NCBI GenBank assembly: GCA_023055355.1
Contig: JALJCS010000004.1
Coordinates: 22,714,244-22,778,243 of the forward strand
DNA from: Agelaius tricolor
Taxonomy: Eukaryota > Chordata > Aves > Passeriformes > Icteridae
Direction: 5' to 3'
Length of the DNA stretch: 64,000 nucleotides
How positions within the stretch are numbered: position 1 is the first letter of the stretch; every line of letters starts with the position of its first letter. A program made the position numbers and the translations under genes. The notes beneath the pieces were generated by a model, which saw nothing but the letters and a program-made list of their open reading frames with translations, was not told the origin of the DNA and did no database searches. This document shows, in pieces, positions 45,855 through 60,420 of this stretch.

Positions 45855-48800
45855 ACAAATCTATTTTGTATTTTAGCCATTTAAACTTTTCAACCACTTC
45901 CATAGTGAAGAATGGGACAGAGCAGCCAAGTTACTGCCACCCTACAAATAAAATGGCCAGAGCTGTTCTTGTCCTCCCTGCCTTTCCTCCAACTTCTTCC
46001 CCATCCACTCCCCCCTGCCATTTAAGACAATGTGAAGCAATTACGTTTGGGCTAATTTTATAATGCTTAATCTCAGTCCAGAAGAAAAACATTTTTTTGA
46101 GAGTTATTAAATATATTCCAAATTTCCATTGTGTTGGGATTCTTGTATGGCTGTGAGTCCAACACATAAGTAGCTAGAACTCAGTTATGTCTCTGTTTAG
46201 AAGTCACTCTGCTTGGCTAGATGTATACTTCTTGTTAAATGTTGTCTAACATGAAAGCAAAGTCATAACTGAGGTTTTGTGGGAGATTTTGTTTGGTTGG
46301 TTTGGTTTTAATAATTGCAAAAAAGATCTAGAAAGTCTAGAAGACTTTCCTTCCTTTCTGTATTTCCATTTCCATCTGTAAGAATTTTTCCTTTCTTGTT
46401 TATTAGAAAAGTAGATCCTTTCTAGACTTCTTAGACTCAGAGGAGTGGAGGTTAATAAGGTTACAACATGTGGTATGCTCTGGAACTTATAGCAGGACAG
46501 ACCATAACCTCCACTAGCCTATGATTTCTTATCTGTAGAGCATACTAGTATGTCATAAGAGAGTAACAGAGGAACTGGGCACAGGCACTACACTTCCCCT
46601 ACTCTGCCCTCCCAGCTCCAGCAATCAAGGTGTACAGACTTCCTGAGTTCAATTCTGTTCTTAGACCGAGTGATTAATGGTATGCAAAGATTTGAGAAAG
46701 AAAACTTTGGAACTGTCTTGGGATAGAAAACTAGGAGGAGAGACACCTTCATGCAGGTGATGTTTATCCTTTCCCCAGCACTAGAAGTTTGCTGAGAGTA
46801 AATTACTGTGCAGGAGAACAACAGAGTCATGGTTTCAAAATACTCAACTGTGTTTAGTGGGGGAGGAGAGCTTACATAACTGCAAGGAAAAACTGAAGAT
46901 GGAAGCTTTATTTTTTGACTATGCTGAAAAATATAAGTTGAAAAAAGAGAAAAGCAGTTCAAATAAAATTCATATGAAAATATTATCCACAATATAATAA
47001 CTTTTATATAATAAAATGACTTTTGTATAATGAAATAACTTTTATTAACATTTTTAGAAATGTACAAAATGGTATTTGAGTACATGCTAAATGTCATGCT
47101 TTTGAGATTTCTAAGTGCTACAGTTGGTCTAGCCATATTTAAAATAGCTGCTGAAACACTAGCTGGAGATGAACACTTGGAATCTGTCTATAGGCTAAGG
47201 TATCTGTGTTTTTCATTGGCATCTCCTTCAGCACTCTTCCTTTGACCTTCAGCTAAGGAAGACTGTCAGTCTGAATAAGTGTTTCCTCAGCTAAAACATG
47301 TAGCACATCAGGAAGAACTGAAACTCTACAAGTTCCAAATTTCCGCCTACTGTTTGCAAATTAAATACAAATGTGAACAGCAGGAGGCTGACTTTTAAAA
47401 CAGACAAGTGTTACCACACATTTATATGATGGCTCCACTTCAAATCTCTATATTGGCTTCCCTTCACCTTCTGCATCTAATTAAACTCCTGCTTTCTGAT
47501 TTATGGTTGTCCTATGGCCTCTGCAGCATGGCACAGAGAGGAAACTTATGCAGGCAATGGAGAAAAATTTTGAAGGAGCAAATACAGAGAAAGTGTGAGA
47601 GACTAGAAAGTATAATCACTAGTATAATCACTAGTGGGGCTTTAAGAGACAGTTGAAAACTGTGTGGTGACCTTTAGAAGTGAACAAGTCAGGGAAAACA
47701 GTTGTTCCTCTTTACTTCACAACTCAAATTTTTACTAATGCAGTGAATAAGGACATCCCCATGTCTTTCAGACTTCTGCTAATTAGCTGTCTGTGTAGTA
47801 TATACATTCAACTATTTCTTGCTGTTTATTTTTTTCTTTACTTCCTACCCTAAATTATTTTCTCACTCATATCCTCTTTTCACATATTACTTATGGTAAT
47901 ATTCTAGTGTTTCCTCTGTTGCCCATAAAAATCTTTACCTGATCTACTTGCGCTATCTCTGTTCTTTCTTTCACTCTTTTTCTGCGAAACTTTACTAACT
48001 TTCTCTATAAATATAAATATATGTGCTGTCCTTTATCTTTAGATGCTAAAATTTCACCTTTATATCAATTTTCCTAAGGTACTATTATTCTGTATTTCCA
48101 TTTCCATAAGCAAGTCATGATCTGAACATCACTGTTTTTCTTCTTGCTATCACACTTCTTTCATCAGTGTAAATGCAATCTCCATCTAGTTTGAAAATCA
48201 CTTCATGGTCACTCTTGTAATCTTGTGAATATACCAATATAGCCCTTTTTCTCTGGGTATAGTTGACCCATAGTATAGAAAAATTATTCTTGCTGACTTT
48301 ATGTCTGAAGATAGAACTATATTATGGACAAAAATGATGAAAGTATAAGATTAATCCTAGCTTCAAGATATATTTTGGTTTCAGAGTACAAAGAGAGACT
48401 GCTTCAGAGGCTTCTGGGAATAATCTGTGCATTTCTATCAAAAAATACGTACTTCCTAAAACTTTTTGAAGTCCTTGATAATATTCCCAATTCTTCTTGA
48501 ACCTTCTTGTGGTTTACCTGCAAAATTTACAGAAATCTTTGTTCAGAAAGTAACAACTAGCATCTTTTTTAGCAAGAACAGTATTTTTAGGCTATGCTTT
48601 TAAAATCAGGTCAACATGTCCAAGCATCACTTTAGGGAAGCTGTGATACTAGTCTGAAATCTCTTTGGGAGGGAGGGAGCAAAGGAGGGCGGGACAACAT
48701 ATCTAATAGATGCATTCATGCCTGCTTCTTATGATGGATTATGTGTGTGTATCCGTGTGAATAAAAAAGAACTGTGTTGTAATGTGACAAACAATTTATT

Positions 48801-49209
48801 GTCTCTGTTTCTACACTGACAAGACACCTAGCTCTCCATGTGTTTTAATATCTAGTTACTAGCTATTGAAATTAAAAGGGACAAGAAACCATAATTTATA
48901 AAACTTTGATTTCTCTGGGATAACGAGGGAAACCTGAAACTCCCAATTTTATCTCGTGGTTCTCATTTCAGTGGTCTCAAACTCCAGACATATCAATGAA
49001 GTAGTTAAGGATTTTTTACCAAATCAGACAGTTGTAGGTACTTAGTCTGCAGTAGTACTGATTCTTACATCTCAAAGCCTCCTTGACAATGTCAAAAGTA
49101 AGGGACTATTTTTAGTAGTGGATATGGAGCTGAATAAAAGAAAATGTGACTTCTGATGAGAGTAGCTTGTACTTCAGAGGTACACTTTTCCCTTTATTTC
49201 AGCAAGTTT

Positions 49210-49242
49210 TTCTTTTTTTCTTTCTTTTTTTTTTTTTTTTTT
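49210..49242. repeat. T-rich polypyrimidine tract
   Basis: T tract with a few C interruptions (tttttctttctttttt and so on). Confidence 0.8.
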
Positions 49243-50234
49243 CCTGAAGAAGTGTTATCTGGTAGCATTCACTTACATGGTTGGATTGGCTCTTCAGCTG
49301 TATGGAATGTGATTGAAAGAGGTTCTGCTTCAAGGATGGCTCTTGAACTTGGGCCAATCCACTTTTGACAAACCAGAGTATAAGGGATATGTGTATGTGC
49401 AAGCATGTGTGTCCTTTATTCTGTTTCTTTAAGGCTTGTCTGATTCTGGAAAAAATAAATGTAACAATGAAACTTAAGAGCAGCTAGGATTACAGAACTA
49501 TCTGCTAAAGAACCATTAACTGTATCACCCAATCTGCTTGATAGCATAGCTCATGGGTAATGAGACATTAATTTGAAGCCAATCTAGATCCCATGGGCTT
49601 ATGTGATAGGGGAAAAAAAGGCATAAGGTTATAAAATGACATTTCAGAGGAAACTGAAGAAGTATTTGAATTTAACAGTATGGCAGTCTCACTGGCGACC
49701 CTTGAACTCTCAAACTACTTTTGACTGTAGTATAATCCTTAAAATTTCAAGTATTAAGTTGTAATGCAAGAAACTAATTCTATGCCTGTTCATACTCCCA
49801 TGTATATTGTTAAAAAATTTAACATGGTGTTACGATTGTTTTGCTGTGCTGGATAGATATGTGTATGCCTCCTTATTTCTCTCTCTCATGCATGTGTGTG
49901 CATCTATACACACTTGAAAATAATATATCCTCTAGAAGTGCAGAAGATAGTCTTTAGCTGTATTTGGGGAGATCAATAAATGTATATTAGGCATAGACTT
50001 AATAGATGTTAGGTACTTAAATACCTTTAACTAATATCTGGTCTATTCTGGTATTATAAGTATTCATTTCGTGACCTGGATTTTGAGATTTCCAGACTTC
50101 CACAGTATAAGTTGCCAGTGTGAGGCTGATCTTGCATGTTATGGTTTTTTCTTTATTTTTAGATATACAAGTGGTCATTTCAGCTGTATCTTTTACCTGT
50201 TCTTTTGGAATTCACAATACCTTTGTGGGCACAG

Positions 50235-50362
50235 ATAGAGTGTTATGTTGGATGGAACTGTAAAAGTTTAGCTTGGAATACCTCTGGGGAAGATGTTGGG
50301 GAGGCAGTCTTGTCATTCTTGGAGGTGAAGATAAATAATGGATTGATCCAGTTTTATTCCAG
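50235..50362 (+). other. Candidate 128-nt exon (speculative)
   Basis: An acceptor-like run (ttttacctgttctttt about 30 bases upstream, then gggcacag) precedes 50235. A strong donor (TTCCAG|GTAAGAAC) follows 50362. One frame is open for 42 codons and ends VLSFLEVKINNGLIQFYS, vaguely like a beta-strand pair of a laminin-G or other extracellular domain, though I do not recognise a specific protein. The stretch is GC-richer than its flanks. The other two frames contain stops. Chance is still quite possible. Confidence 0.25.
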
Positions 50363-53300
50363 GTAAGAACTTATCCCTGTTCACTCAGCGACTTCCGTCT
50401 CAAATCTTTATGTTCTTCAGACAAAGCCAATAATTCACCTTTTAAATAATTATTCTGTTTTATTCCATCCTTTGTGCTTGCAGTTTCTGCTCCCTTCATC
50501 AATGGAAACACTGATGTGAGCTCATTTGAATCCTTTCAAAGGTAAAATTAGATTTAAAAAATAAACCCACCTATGAAAGAGGTTTGAGATAATCAATTTT
50601 CTAAAGCAGATTAGGACTCACAATATATTTTTCAATTGGAAGTTACAGAAAAGTAATGAGCAACCAGAAGTAGAGCATCTTTACTGACACAAATAGAGCT
50701 AGAAGAGAACACATCTATGATTTTAGAATTTCCCTTGATTGCACACAAATTAAGGTCAAGAGCAGAACTCCAGTAAATTTTCAGTGTCAAGGTGTCATCC
50801 CAGAAGCTTTCTTTTATGACTCCTGCTGTGCACAAATCAAAGAGAAACATGTAAAGCCATAGTGCTTCTGAGGTGAAAGTACATATGATTCATGCATAAA
50901 TATCTCCATGAAGAAACCTTGCTATAGCTCACAATGAGTAAGAGAGAGATACCCTATGTTTGTGCATGGCTAACAACACTAAAAGCTCAAGTGTTGGTGG
51001 CTCTAGATACATTTGTTTGGAGCAAGTTAAAAGGCACATCAATTTCATTCAAGTCCAATAGTAGTAATCATTTGTTTTAGTTGACATAGGAGTTGAGCCC
51101 AAAAGCAGCTTTTCCTTTTGTTATTTTAAAAAAATCTAAAAATAAAAATGTTTCACATGAAAAAAAAAAATTGCTTCAATGCCTCTAAGAGGAGTTTAAT
51201 GAAAAGAACTTGTCAAAATATATGTTGCAAAAACTTTCCTTGTTGAATTTTTTTGAGCTTCAGTTTTCAACACTTTCTTCAGTGTTACAGAGATGCTGCA
51301 TGTCTTAACTTGGCTGTCCCTAGTTCTTCATATGTGAAATTCGTCATAGATGGGACAAAGCAAATTTTGAAGAAGAGGCTGGTCCTTATTATAAGCTATC
51401 ATCAAAGAGCACTTAGAAAGAAAGCTGATTCTATTTATGTTACACATAGAACTGGCTCTTACTCACATGGCCAAGTAATTTGTTTTCTGTTAAATCTGAA
51501 TTTTCTTTCACCAAGCCTGAGCTTATGGCACACATCACTGGAGAAAAAGCACCTTGTTGAATAAAACAATCAGTATTTGCTCCAAAATTATAATTATGAA
51601 GTGTCATGTAAGGCTGGTGTGTGGGAAAAAGTCATATATCTCTTATAAGTTCTCTATAAGTTCTCTATAAGTCATATATCTCTCATAAGTTCTCCTGGAG
51701 GACTTTTTGTGTTTACCAGAAATTATTCATGTGTCATTATTACATTTTCCAGGAAGATGGTACTGCTGAAACACAGTGTTTAGACAGGCTTTTTCATAAG
51801 GAGGTCTGGAACTGTTTTACTCAGAAAAACTGGGTAACCAAGTTATTGGTTGGTTAAAAAAATTCTACAACCAATTCAAAAGTTGGGAATCTCCATCCTT
51901 CAATGTGTTTTCAAAACTGAACTAGAGAGAGCGGTTGCTCAGCAGGAGTCAGCACTGGGTATCTTTCTTTAAAGCAATATTCCTGAGACTATGTAAAGTC
52001 TCACAGTTGAAGAACAGAAAGTGAGAAGGGAAGCAATTTGCAGGGGGAAACTTGGCAGAAAGTTTCAAGAAATTCTTCCCTTAATTAGTTTATTTTTTAT
52101 CAAAAGGTAATGTGTTGAACATAGGAATCAAGCTGTGATAGTACAGCTAGTTCTGAGTAGGTGAACCCTGCAGAGAGACAGGGATCCACTCTCCTCATTT
52201 AAATATTCTAAAGGTCTTCCCATGTCACCTCTCAGTTTAGTCAACTACCCAAAGAAGCAGGAAAAGCAGAATCTGCTAGATCCTTCTTACTGATTTCTAT
52301 TTTAATTAGTTTAGTTAAATTTAAATACTAACTTCTAAATCTTTTCCTGTCCCTGTCATTAATCCCCCATCTCACTGCTAATACAGTAAATACATTCAGC
52401 TTTTATAACCAATTTAATGGCAATGCAATCAGCCACTCCTTATGCCTCTCTTTTATCCACTGTTATAATTACAGAAGTCCATTTTGGGAAAAAATAATGT
52501 ATTGGACAAGTAAAAGAAAAAAAACCATCCACAGTATACATAAATTTGACTGCAGATTTGTAATCAGATTTCCTTCCTGCACAGATTTCCTTCATGCCAG
52601 TTAGGAGTCTTAGTCTCCTAAGTCCTATGGAGACGAACTGAGAGCAACTAGCCAATAATACAGCCTTCTTGTCTTGCTCCTAACATAGATGTATACATCA
52701 GCAGAAATGCCAGCTCCAGGGAGTTCCCAATGAATGGAAAGACCAAAACAAATTCTCTAAATCATATTCCTTGATGAATATTTCAATCAATTAGTTGGCA
52801 GTTTATTTGATCCACATTTTTCACAAACTACTGTGTTTTAGCTGACTACCTGGTTGGAACACATCTGTCAACAATGACTAACTCAGTTAACCTAATTCAG
52901 AGCTAATGTGTGTTTCTGGAACTGAGGAAGCACTGCAGGGGAGTCTCCCCTGGGAGATCTCACTGTCTGATTGGTACAGGTTGTGTTGAGCCTTAAGAGT
53001 GGCTTACTAATATACCGTTATTAGTAACACCTTTTTTTCCCTGATCATCACACTTACGTCTTAAAACTATGTGTGACCTTTTTAGGAAGGGAAGCCTGGT
53101 TTGTTCATGTGCCCTCATCAAGATGGAACAGTACATTTGGGTGGAGCAAGAGAATGAAAGATAACAACCCATGTTCTTCAGACTTCTTCTCCATACCTTC
53201 CTTATCAATTTTCTATGCTATCCAAGCATCCATGTACAAATTTTCTATATTATCAACCATTCTTTATAAGCATCTAATAAAATTCTACACAACTGGAATG

Positions 53301-56300
53301 CTCTCTACATTCCTTTTGCAGATGTATAGGTAGAAAACCTCTGTTCTGAATAGTTATTCTCTAGAGCATATTACCTTGCATTTTGTCTTGATCCTGAGCT
53401 GGTAGTCTAGCAATACAGTAAAGACAAACCAGTTATATGACTTCTAGTATTCTGTTTTCCTTTCTTTGGTCAAAACTGACTAATCCCTTCCAACAAAATA
53501 TTCTCTGAATCTGTAAATCTATAATTTTGTGGATCACATTTGCACTGCATGGTGATCCATAATAATTGTTAAAAGCAAAAATTATCCATAAACTCCTTAA
53601 AGAATGAACAAGTTTTGGTTCCACTCTATGTGAAACAAAAATTAATATAAATTCTCTGAATTTTGGTAACTGAGCTCTTTCCTATTAGGTAACTCACAGC
53701 CCATGTTGTTAATTCATTACTAACAAAATACTTCTATACCAGAATTTTCCAGATGATTTAGGTCCCTTTACTCTGCTTACTTACATGGCTGAAGGTGATC
53801 TTTAATATATGAAGGGGCTTTTTTTTCTGATTTCCAATGTCACAGTGACACAGGCAACATAAATTTTACGCAACTTATAACAATTAAGTTTTACTCTATA
53901 CAGGCACAGTGGTGCATTTCCTAGGAGAATATTAACTCCAGATATCATAGACACATATGACATGAGTCAGTCATACTCAGACTGGTATTGCACACCTGCA
54001 TGACATAGGGATAAAATAATGTACACTACTCACACTGTAGACGTATATCCAGTTAGCTCTTATAGTAAATTCAAGTTCTTAGTGGCTAAAACAGACGGAG
54101 TGCATACTTGTAAAGAAGCAGATTACACAAATCTGTAAGAAAAACAAGCAACTTGAAGCCTTTGGGAAAGGATAAAAGAAATATTTCCTCCACTACAGCA
54201 GTAATGTGTGATATCATCTTATGAATAAAGGATTTTTCAGTAGCTTCCAGGACCAACAGAGAGAATTTAATAACCAAGAGATTTTTCTGGCAAATTTGTT
54301 GTATACATATTTTCCTTGATTTATTATGGTGCTTTAATTTAATTCACATTAAAATTTTGTGTATGTCATAGTTAACTATGTCCCATGACAATGAGTGAAA
54401 ACTGTATTATACTAGTGAGCTTTTATGTGGTATCTATTCCTCCTAATTAGCTCCAAAGCTGAGAACCATTACACAAAAACTGAGTAATGGACTCCATTCA
54501 CACTATTTTCCAGCTATATCTTAAGAGAAATATTATTGATAATTTTGATATAATTGATATCTACTCTTTACATTGCAGTGAAAACAAACCCCAGGAAATA
54601 TAACTCTTCAACTGTAAACAGTTTGACATTGCAAGAAATTTCTACTGGAATCTACTTTTTCTAGTAGAACAGGGTCCTACAAATGGACTGTTCTCCTCAG
54701 TGAAGTCAGTGGAATAATTCAGTTTCAGTCTGTAACAGAAAACTGCTGTTAAGAAAAAAATCATTACATTTTGTTGTGTAACAGTTTCCAAGTTTGAAAC
54801 AATGAAAATGTTCAACTTTTGTTGTAGAGGAATTTTGTATCCACCCATGAAAACATAAGCGCCTTATGATATTTAAAAAGTAAATCAGCCATCTGAAAAA
54901 AGTTATTATTTTTATTGAATAATTCAAATACTTCATTATTTATCAAAATCTCAGGCTTCAGTTGAAAAGCAACCCCCTACTTTTCAAACAACTGCAGTGC
55001 ATGCAGACTAAATACAGATGTTCCATGTTTCAAAGTACAAAATAAATACTCAATTGGGCAGAATATATTAATTTTGAGGAAGTGGTAATTCAAGCTGCCA
55101 GAAAAAAGATCATACATGTTTAGCATTAGCTCATTTTGAGTTTGGACGACCATTTAGATAAATGAGCCTAATTTTCATTGGCACATGAATATCAGACATT
55201 AATGATTTTATCTCACAGCTTCTTCACACTTCAGAATTAATCTTAAAATTTTCATGGCAACAAGTCTTTGTGAGTTAGGATGATATCTGCACTATACGTA
55301 ATTCCAGCTGAAGTTTATGAATGTTTAGTTCAGCAGTCTGTGTTACTTATGAAGTGTGTCTGCTTCCTCTATTATCCTTTATCTTGGAACATAACTCTAA
55401 TAACTGTGAACCCCAAGATCACTGGTGTGCAATTAATTGGTCTTTGAGTATCTTTCTTTCTACTGGAAACTACCCTTGAGAAATTGTATAAAAGAATAAT
55501 TGTATAAAAGAATACTGATTATGCCATCTGTCTGGTCTTTTATAAAGTGAATTGTCAGTTTCATAATCACCTTCTTAGTAGATAATTTGTCTAGGGACAT
55601 ATTCTCAGAATTTAGTCATCTCTGGTACATACTTGCATTTAAGTGATGAAAATATAGTCCTCACTCTTTCAGAATTCATGTTTACCAAATATGCGTGCTA
55701 CATATTTATTTCAGATGCCACATGTTTCTAGAGCTGAAATATTAAGTTAAACTCTCTCTGGATATTACTTTTTGGAAGAAATATAAAGAAATACGAGTCT
55801 CTGTTGAGATGAGGTCTGCAACTGCATCCTGGTTTGTTGGTGATACCACATTGGTTGCCTTAGGCAAGACCTCATTGCCCTCACACAGACACTACTATCA
55901 GCCAAATTTACTCTTGCAGTTTGGTGGAAAACTTACTACAATCACTAAAGCTCCCAAAATTCTGTTGGATTGCAGGCCTAATAAGAGGTTTTTGTTTCCA
56001 GTCACCTTCATGACCAGAGTTGACCAAAGTGAAAGAAAGTTTTATTCTAATGAAGGAAAGTGTTAAAAACTTGATTGCAAACTTGGAAAGGAAATTACAG
56101 AAGGAAATACAAAGAAATGATGAACAAATCTCATTCATTCTCAACAAGGAAAAATTTTCTTAGATATTCCAAGGTATGGATCTCAGTAGCCTGTCAAATA
56201 GTTCCTTCCCTCCTTTAAACTCTGTCAGACTTGTTTATCGACATAGTTCTTTTCTTTTTTAATCTCTTTTATTTTTTCACATTGGGATCTACTTAGCTGT

Positions 56301-56876
56301 CACTTGTCTCAGAACAGCCATGATCTTTTTCTGCAGAAAGGATTAATCTTGCCAATGTAGAGATCTTTCCTGAGGCAGGCCCTTGATGTTTTAGACTGCA
56401 GTTTCTCCTTTTTAGTATTGTCTCTTAGTGTAAAAGCAGTCTTCAATTTCTTAGTGGACTAAGGGAAAATGCAGATCTGAGGTTCATTCCAGTGCTGTAG
56501 AAATACCAGCTTATTCACATAAAAATCTTCAGTGCAAAATGTGATGTGTATTTATTGTTATGTTTTAAAAAAGATATCCTAAGTGCCTTGATTCTCTCTT
56601 GATTTTTTTCCTTCTCATCCTACTCTTTATACACTGTCTGAGCTGCTAAATGAATAAATGAATGAAGAACGTTCATGTAGGAAAGAAGTTTAAGTATTAA
56701 TATCTTCCCTGGTTATCATAAGACAGAGACAGACACATGACAGAATTATACCTCCACTATACTTTACTGTACTACAATACAGAAAACACTATCAGCCATT
56801 TTACAGACTGTATTTGGGTTTTGGTAATAAGAGATATTTCATTGGGAATGTACCATTAAAGAAAAATATAATTTTA

Positions 56877-56927
56877 ATAAAATAATCATTAATAATAATC
56901 ATTATTCAATAATCAATAATCATTTTC
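56877..56927. repeat. Degenerate AATAATCATT repeat
   Basis: Several irregular copies of aataatcatt/aataatca within 50 bases. Confidence 0.7.
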
Positions 56928-57900
56928 TTGATCTAATCAGAGCAGATTTCTCTTTCAGTAATTTTTGAGACCCAAATTTAAAATCCCCAGTATTTGAAAG
57001 TTGGGAGTTTCTGATTCAAAAGCAGTCCAAGTATCAGATTTTGTCCAGTGTTCACTCTCAATTAATCCACAAGACAATTAAGAGAGGTAACAGGTTGTTC
57101 TTGTTATTTACCATGCCTAGGGGAAGAAAAATCAACTGATCTAAACCTGTAAATTCATAATCAGAATTAATTTTCCTCATCTTGAAATAAAAGTATTTTT
57201 TTAAATGGCTAGGATATCTGAAGAGGTGCTTTATAAGAGAAGCATAAATGGGTTTGTTCCATATTCCTTTACAAAAACTGTTTCTGTTAGGGATAATGAC
57301 TACTGGCAGATTTCTGATTCCTACAAGATGGGTTACTCATCTCATGCAAATCACCATTGATACCTTGGACATCAACAGCTCTGGCTTGCTTGACATATTT
57401 GTGAGCCTCTTCAGCTTATTAAACTCACAAAAAATAATTCTTTTACAAAAATTAATTTAATAATTTTTACTTGCTCATATATACAGTGGAATAAAAATTT
57501 TACCTTACTAAGGCAGTTACCAATATGAATGTGGCTGTGCAGAATATAGCAAATTTATCTAAGAAAAAAAGTAAAATAAGTGTTATTTTCCAGCCATTTG
57601 TAAAACCCAGACTCTGACCAAGGAAATTTTTGACAGCCAGAAACACACAAAACTGGACCATCTGTACTATTTGAGTCATCTTCCTTTTCCTCCCAGTAAT
57701 CAAAAGAAACAGTAGCACAATATGGCAGTTTCTCAGAGGCACAAGAGTATTTTTAAAAAGGGATTTGAAATTTTTCATGGTTTCATCTTTGCCAGAGTCT
57801 CTCTGGAAAGGGTAATTCATGAATTGACAATGAGATGACATCATACAGCTATTTTGCTATTTTGTGAGAAATGTCAGAAAAAGTATAAAATGGGTTTTTT

Positions 57901-57917
57901 TGTTGTTGTTGTTGTTT
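57901..57917. repeat. (TTG)n microsatellite, about five units
   Basis: tgttgttgttgttgttt, a short trinucleotide run following T7. Confidence 0.85.
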
Positions 57918-59227
57918 AATACACTAAATTTCCTTCTTAATCTCTAAATTTCCATCCCGTACACATATACTTTGCTCTGGTTAAGCTTCTTCCTGGTAGC
58001 TAGTATAATGAGGTTTGGTATGGGAATAATGCTTTGTTTTCTGACTGCATTCTTTCTATAAATATTTTCTAAGTGGAAAACAATCCTTGACCTTCTTGAG
58101 ACAGGACTGTTTGTTAATCTTCCGATCTATATGCCTGTGTTGTTTTACTTTCTAAAACATCCAGAAGAGAACCTGAAGCCAATTGGAGTTCTAGAAAAAA
58201 CTATTAACAAAAGTTTTGGGAAAAAATAGTGAAGTTAAACTCTTTTTTCCCACTGTTTTTGGGGTTTTTTTGTGGTGGTTTTTGGTTTTTTTTTTTACAG
58301 AAAATTTCCATTCACATTTTTGCTGTTCATATTACCCTAATGCATCAAGTTGTTTAGCTGAAAACTTTGTTTTCAGTTGTTTGGATTCTGCACCACCAAG
58401 AGACCAGTCATGGTCTCTAGAATATATTTATATTTTCCACAGTGTTCCCATCTACTGAATAGCAGTGTCATTTGAAATTGAAACTTTTTCTGATTGTAGG
58501 AGTCAGAAAGTAATGGAGATTCATCTTATTATTTAAACAGCTTCTTTTACTTCAGCTATGACACCATTCCATAACTTTTGTCTTCAGAATATTTACAAAT
58601 CTTAATCCAAAAGTATTCCCATGTCTACTTCCAGATGTAGTCAAACCTCAGATTACATTTTTCTACCAGCTATGGCAGGAGTAACAGAGTAATTAGGCCA
58701 AATACTTTGGTGGCATAAGTCTGCTAGCTCACTGGAGTTATTCCAGCAAATTACTTGACTCACAGCTATTTAAAGGAAAAATAATGAGATTTTAGTATGA
58801 TTAAATCCCTCAGCCTTGCAAGTGTAACTTAAGGATGTATTATAATCCAGTGGACAATGTGGGATACAATACCAGACAGCATCAGAATTTAGGAAAAAAG
58901 TTAGGGCATTATTAACTAATATGACATTATTTTGTCCATGTCTTACAAGAGTTGATTTGTCATACAAAATCCTAGTCTTTTCTAAAGGCCAGGTGTTTTT
59001 TAAACACTTTGGTAATTTCTTTTGTATATATAAAATTATTTTTGCTTTACAGCCATCATAATATTTCACTGGTTACAACTACAGCTGCAATCCTCACATT
59101 TTCAAATAGGAGATGACCTTCAAAGCTGCAAAATCTTGGAAAGTGTGTAATATTTATCTTATTTTTGGAGAAGAATACAGAAACCAACAATTGAATGCAC
59201 TATTCAGCAGTATGCCCCATATCTTAC

Positions 59228-59428
59228 CATTCAAGAAACGACAGAATACAGCCTGATTTGCGAGCAATTCGATTCTATTCGCCAGGGTCTTGCTGCGATG
59301 GTTACTTTCATATGGAATACCTCTCAAGCACATAGTGTACAATACCAGACTTTCTGATCTGGAAGTGTAAAAATAGCAGGAGTAAAACAGTTTTAATGAG
59401 TGGACTCCTGCAGCAATAGGCCTACCAT
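59228..59428 (-). other. Candidate 201-nt phase-symmetric exon (speculative)
   Basis: On the minus strand a pyrimidine-rich acceptor (ttttcactctttttag) leads into ATGGTAGGCC at 59428, and the donor ATG|GTAAGATATG follows 59228. The frame that is open right through encodes about 67 residues, and the other two frames have stops. The length is a multiple of three and both ends fall in phase 1, so the exon could be skipped without a frame change. It holds five CpGs in about 60 bases (59236-59300), unusual for this CpG-poor region. I do not recognise the peptide (motifs GRPIAAGVHSLK and NRIELLANQ). It could also be a conserved or non-coding exon. Confidence 0.3.
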
Positions 59429-60420
59429 CTAAAAAGAGTGAAAACATTTTTTAGTGCTTAATGAGCTCTGAAAACATTTGGGCTCTTTTGTCCTTCAGTA
59501 TTTTCTTTTTCATTTCATTTTTTATAAAAAGAAAGACCTTGTAGTGCCTGTCCCTCTAATGAGTATATTTAGGAAACCAGTAGTTTTTTTTCTTAGAGAA
59601 AGGTGAGGTAGGGGGAAGCAAGGAAGGAAGGAAACAGATTATTTTCACCGGGAAATATGTTTCTTTCAAAGCCAATGTGAAAACAGCTATTTGAAGTTTT
59701 GAATTAGTTACATACTTTGGCCATCAAGGCATACTGGTAGGAACTCTACAGGTTTGGAGAATCTAGTGGGGTTGAGGCAGTATGTATTGTGGCCAAAAGC
59801 AATAACTGTTGCACATCTTGGCAAAGGGTGCTTACTTTCATCTGGAAAACAGAAAGCTCCTTCTAGTGCTTAGTGAAGTCAGTTGAAATCTTCCATCTGG
59901 CTCTAATGAGAATTTCACCAGGTCCCTAGGCTTTGGTAAAATGCCTGTGGAAGTGAAGGGAAAGTATAATTGAGAAAATCTTTCCAAAAGCAATTTTGAG
60001 CACTTTTCCTGCTAAAACGAAAAAGAAACTGAGAAAGAAGAATAAAGGAGAGCATAGATCAAACTCTAAAGTAGTTCCTAGATTTTTTTTTTTTTGTGTG
60101 TGTAGAAAATAGTACAAGAAAAGATGCCTAATGCACCTGTGTTTTGAAATGAAGAGCTAGACACATTTTTTTGTTTTGCCATTAAGTTGATATAGCATAT
60201 GAAGACTTGGGACATGTGTATTGTTTCATCTTAGAAAAAATTCATTTCTACAATATGGGAGACAAATTACTATTTGATATAGTCTTTCTAAGAAAATAAC
60301 TACAAGAAATTTTCTATTATCCTTTAAAGTGTCATTACTATCCAGACTAAAACAAAGGTGATGTAAGGTTTCATTCCTTTTTTGGTTCAGGACAGAACTG
60401 TGTATAAATTCTCCATCTAA

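Noticed and set aside
46588..47136. Minus frame of 182 residues, the longest in the window
   Set aside because: Composition is that of translated AT-rich DNA (many Ile, Phe, Ser, Tyr, Lys), with no domain, no upstream promoter and no good splice boundaries. Chance is the best explanation.
52130..52290. Text vaguely like antisense CR1 ('catgtcacctctcagtttag')
   Set aside because: Only one short phrase matches. Flanking CR1 landmarks are absent.
57500..57844. Minus frame of 114 residues with hydrophobic segments
   Set aside because: Hydrophobic runs are expected from T-rich translated DNA. No membrane-protein family signature was recognised.
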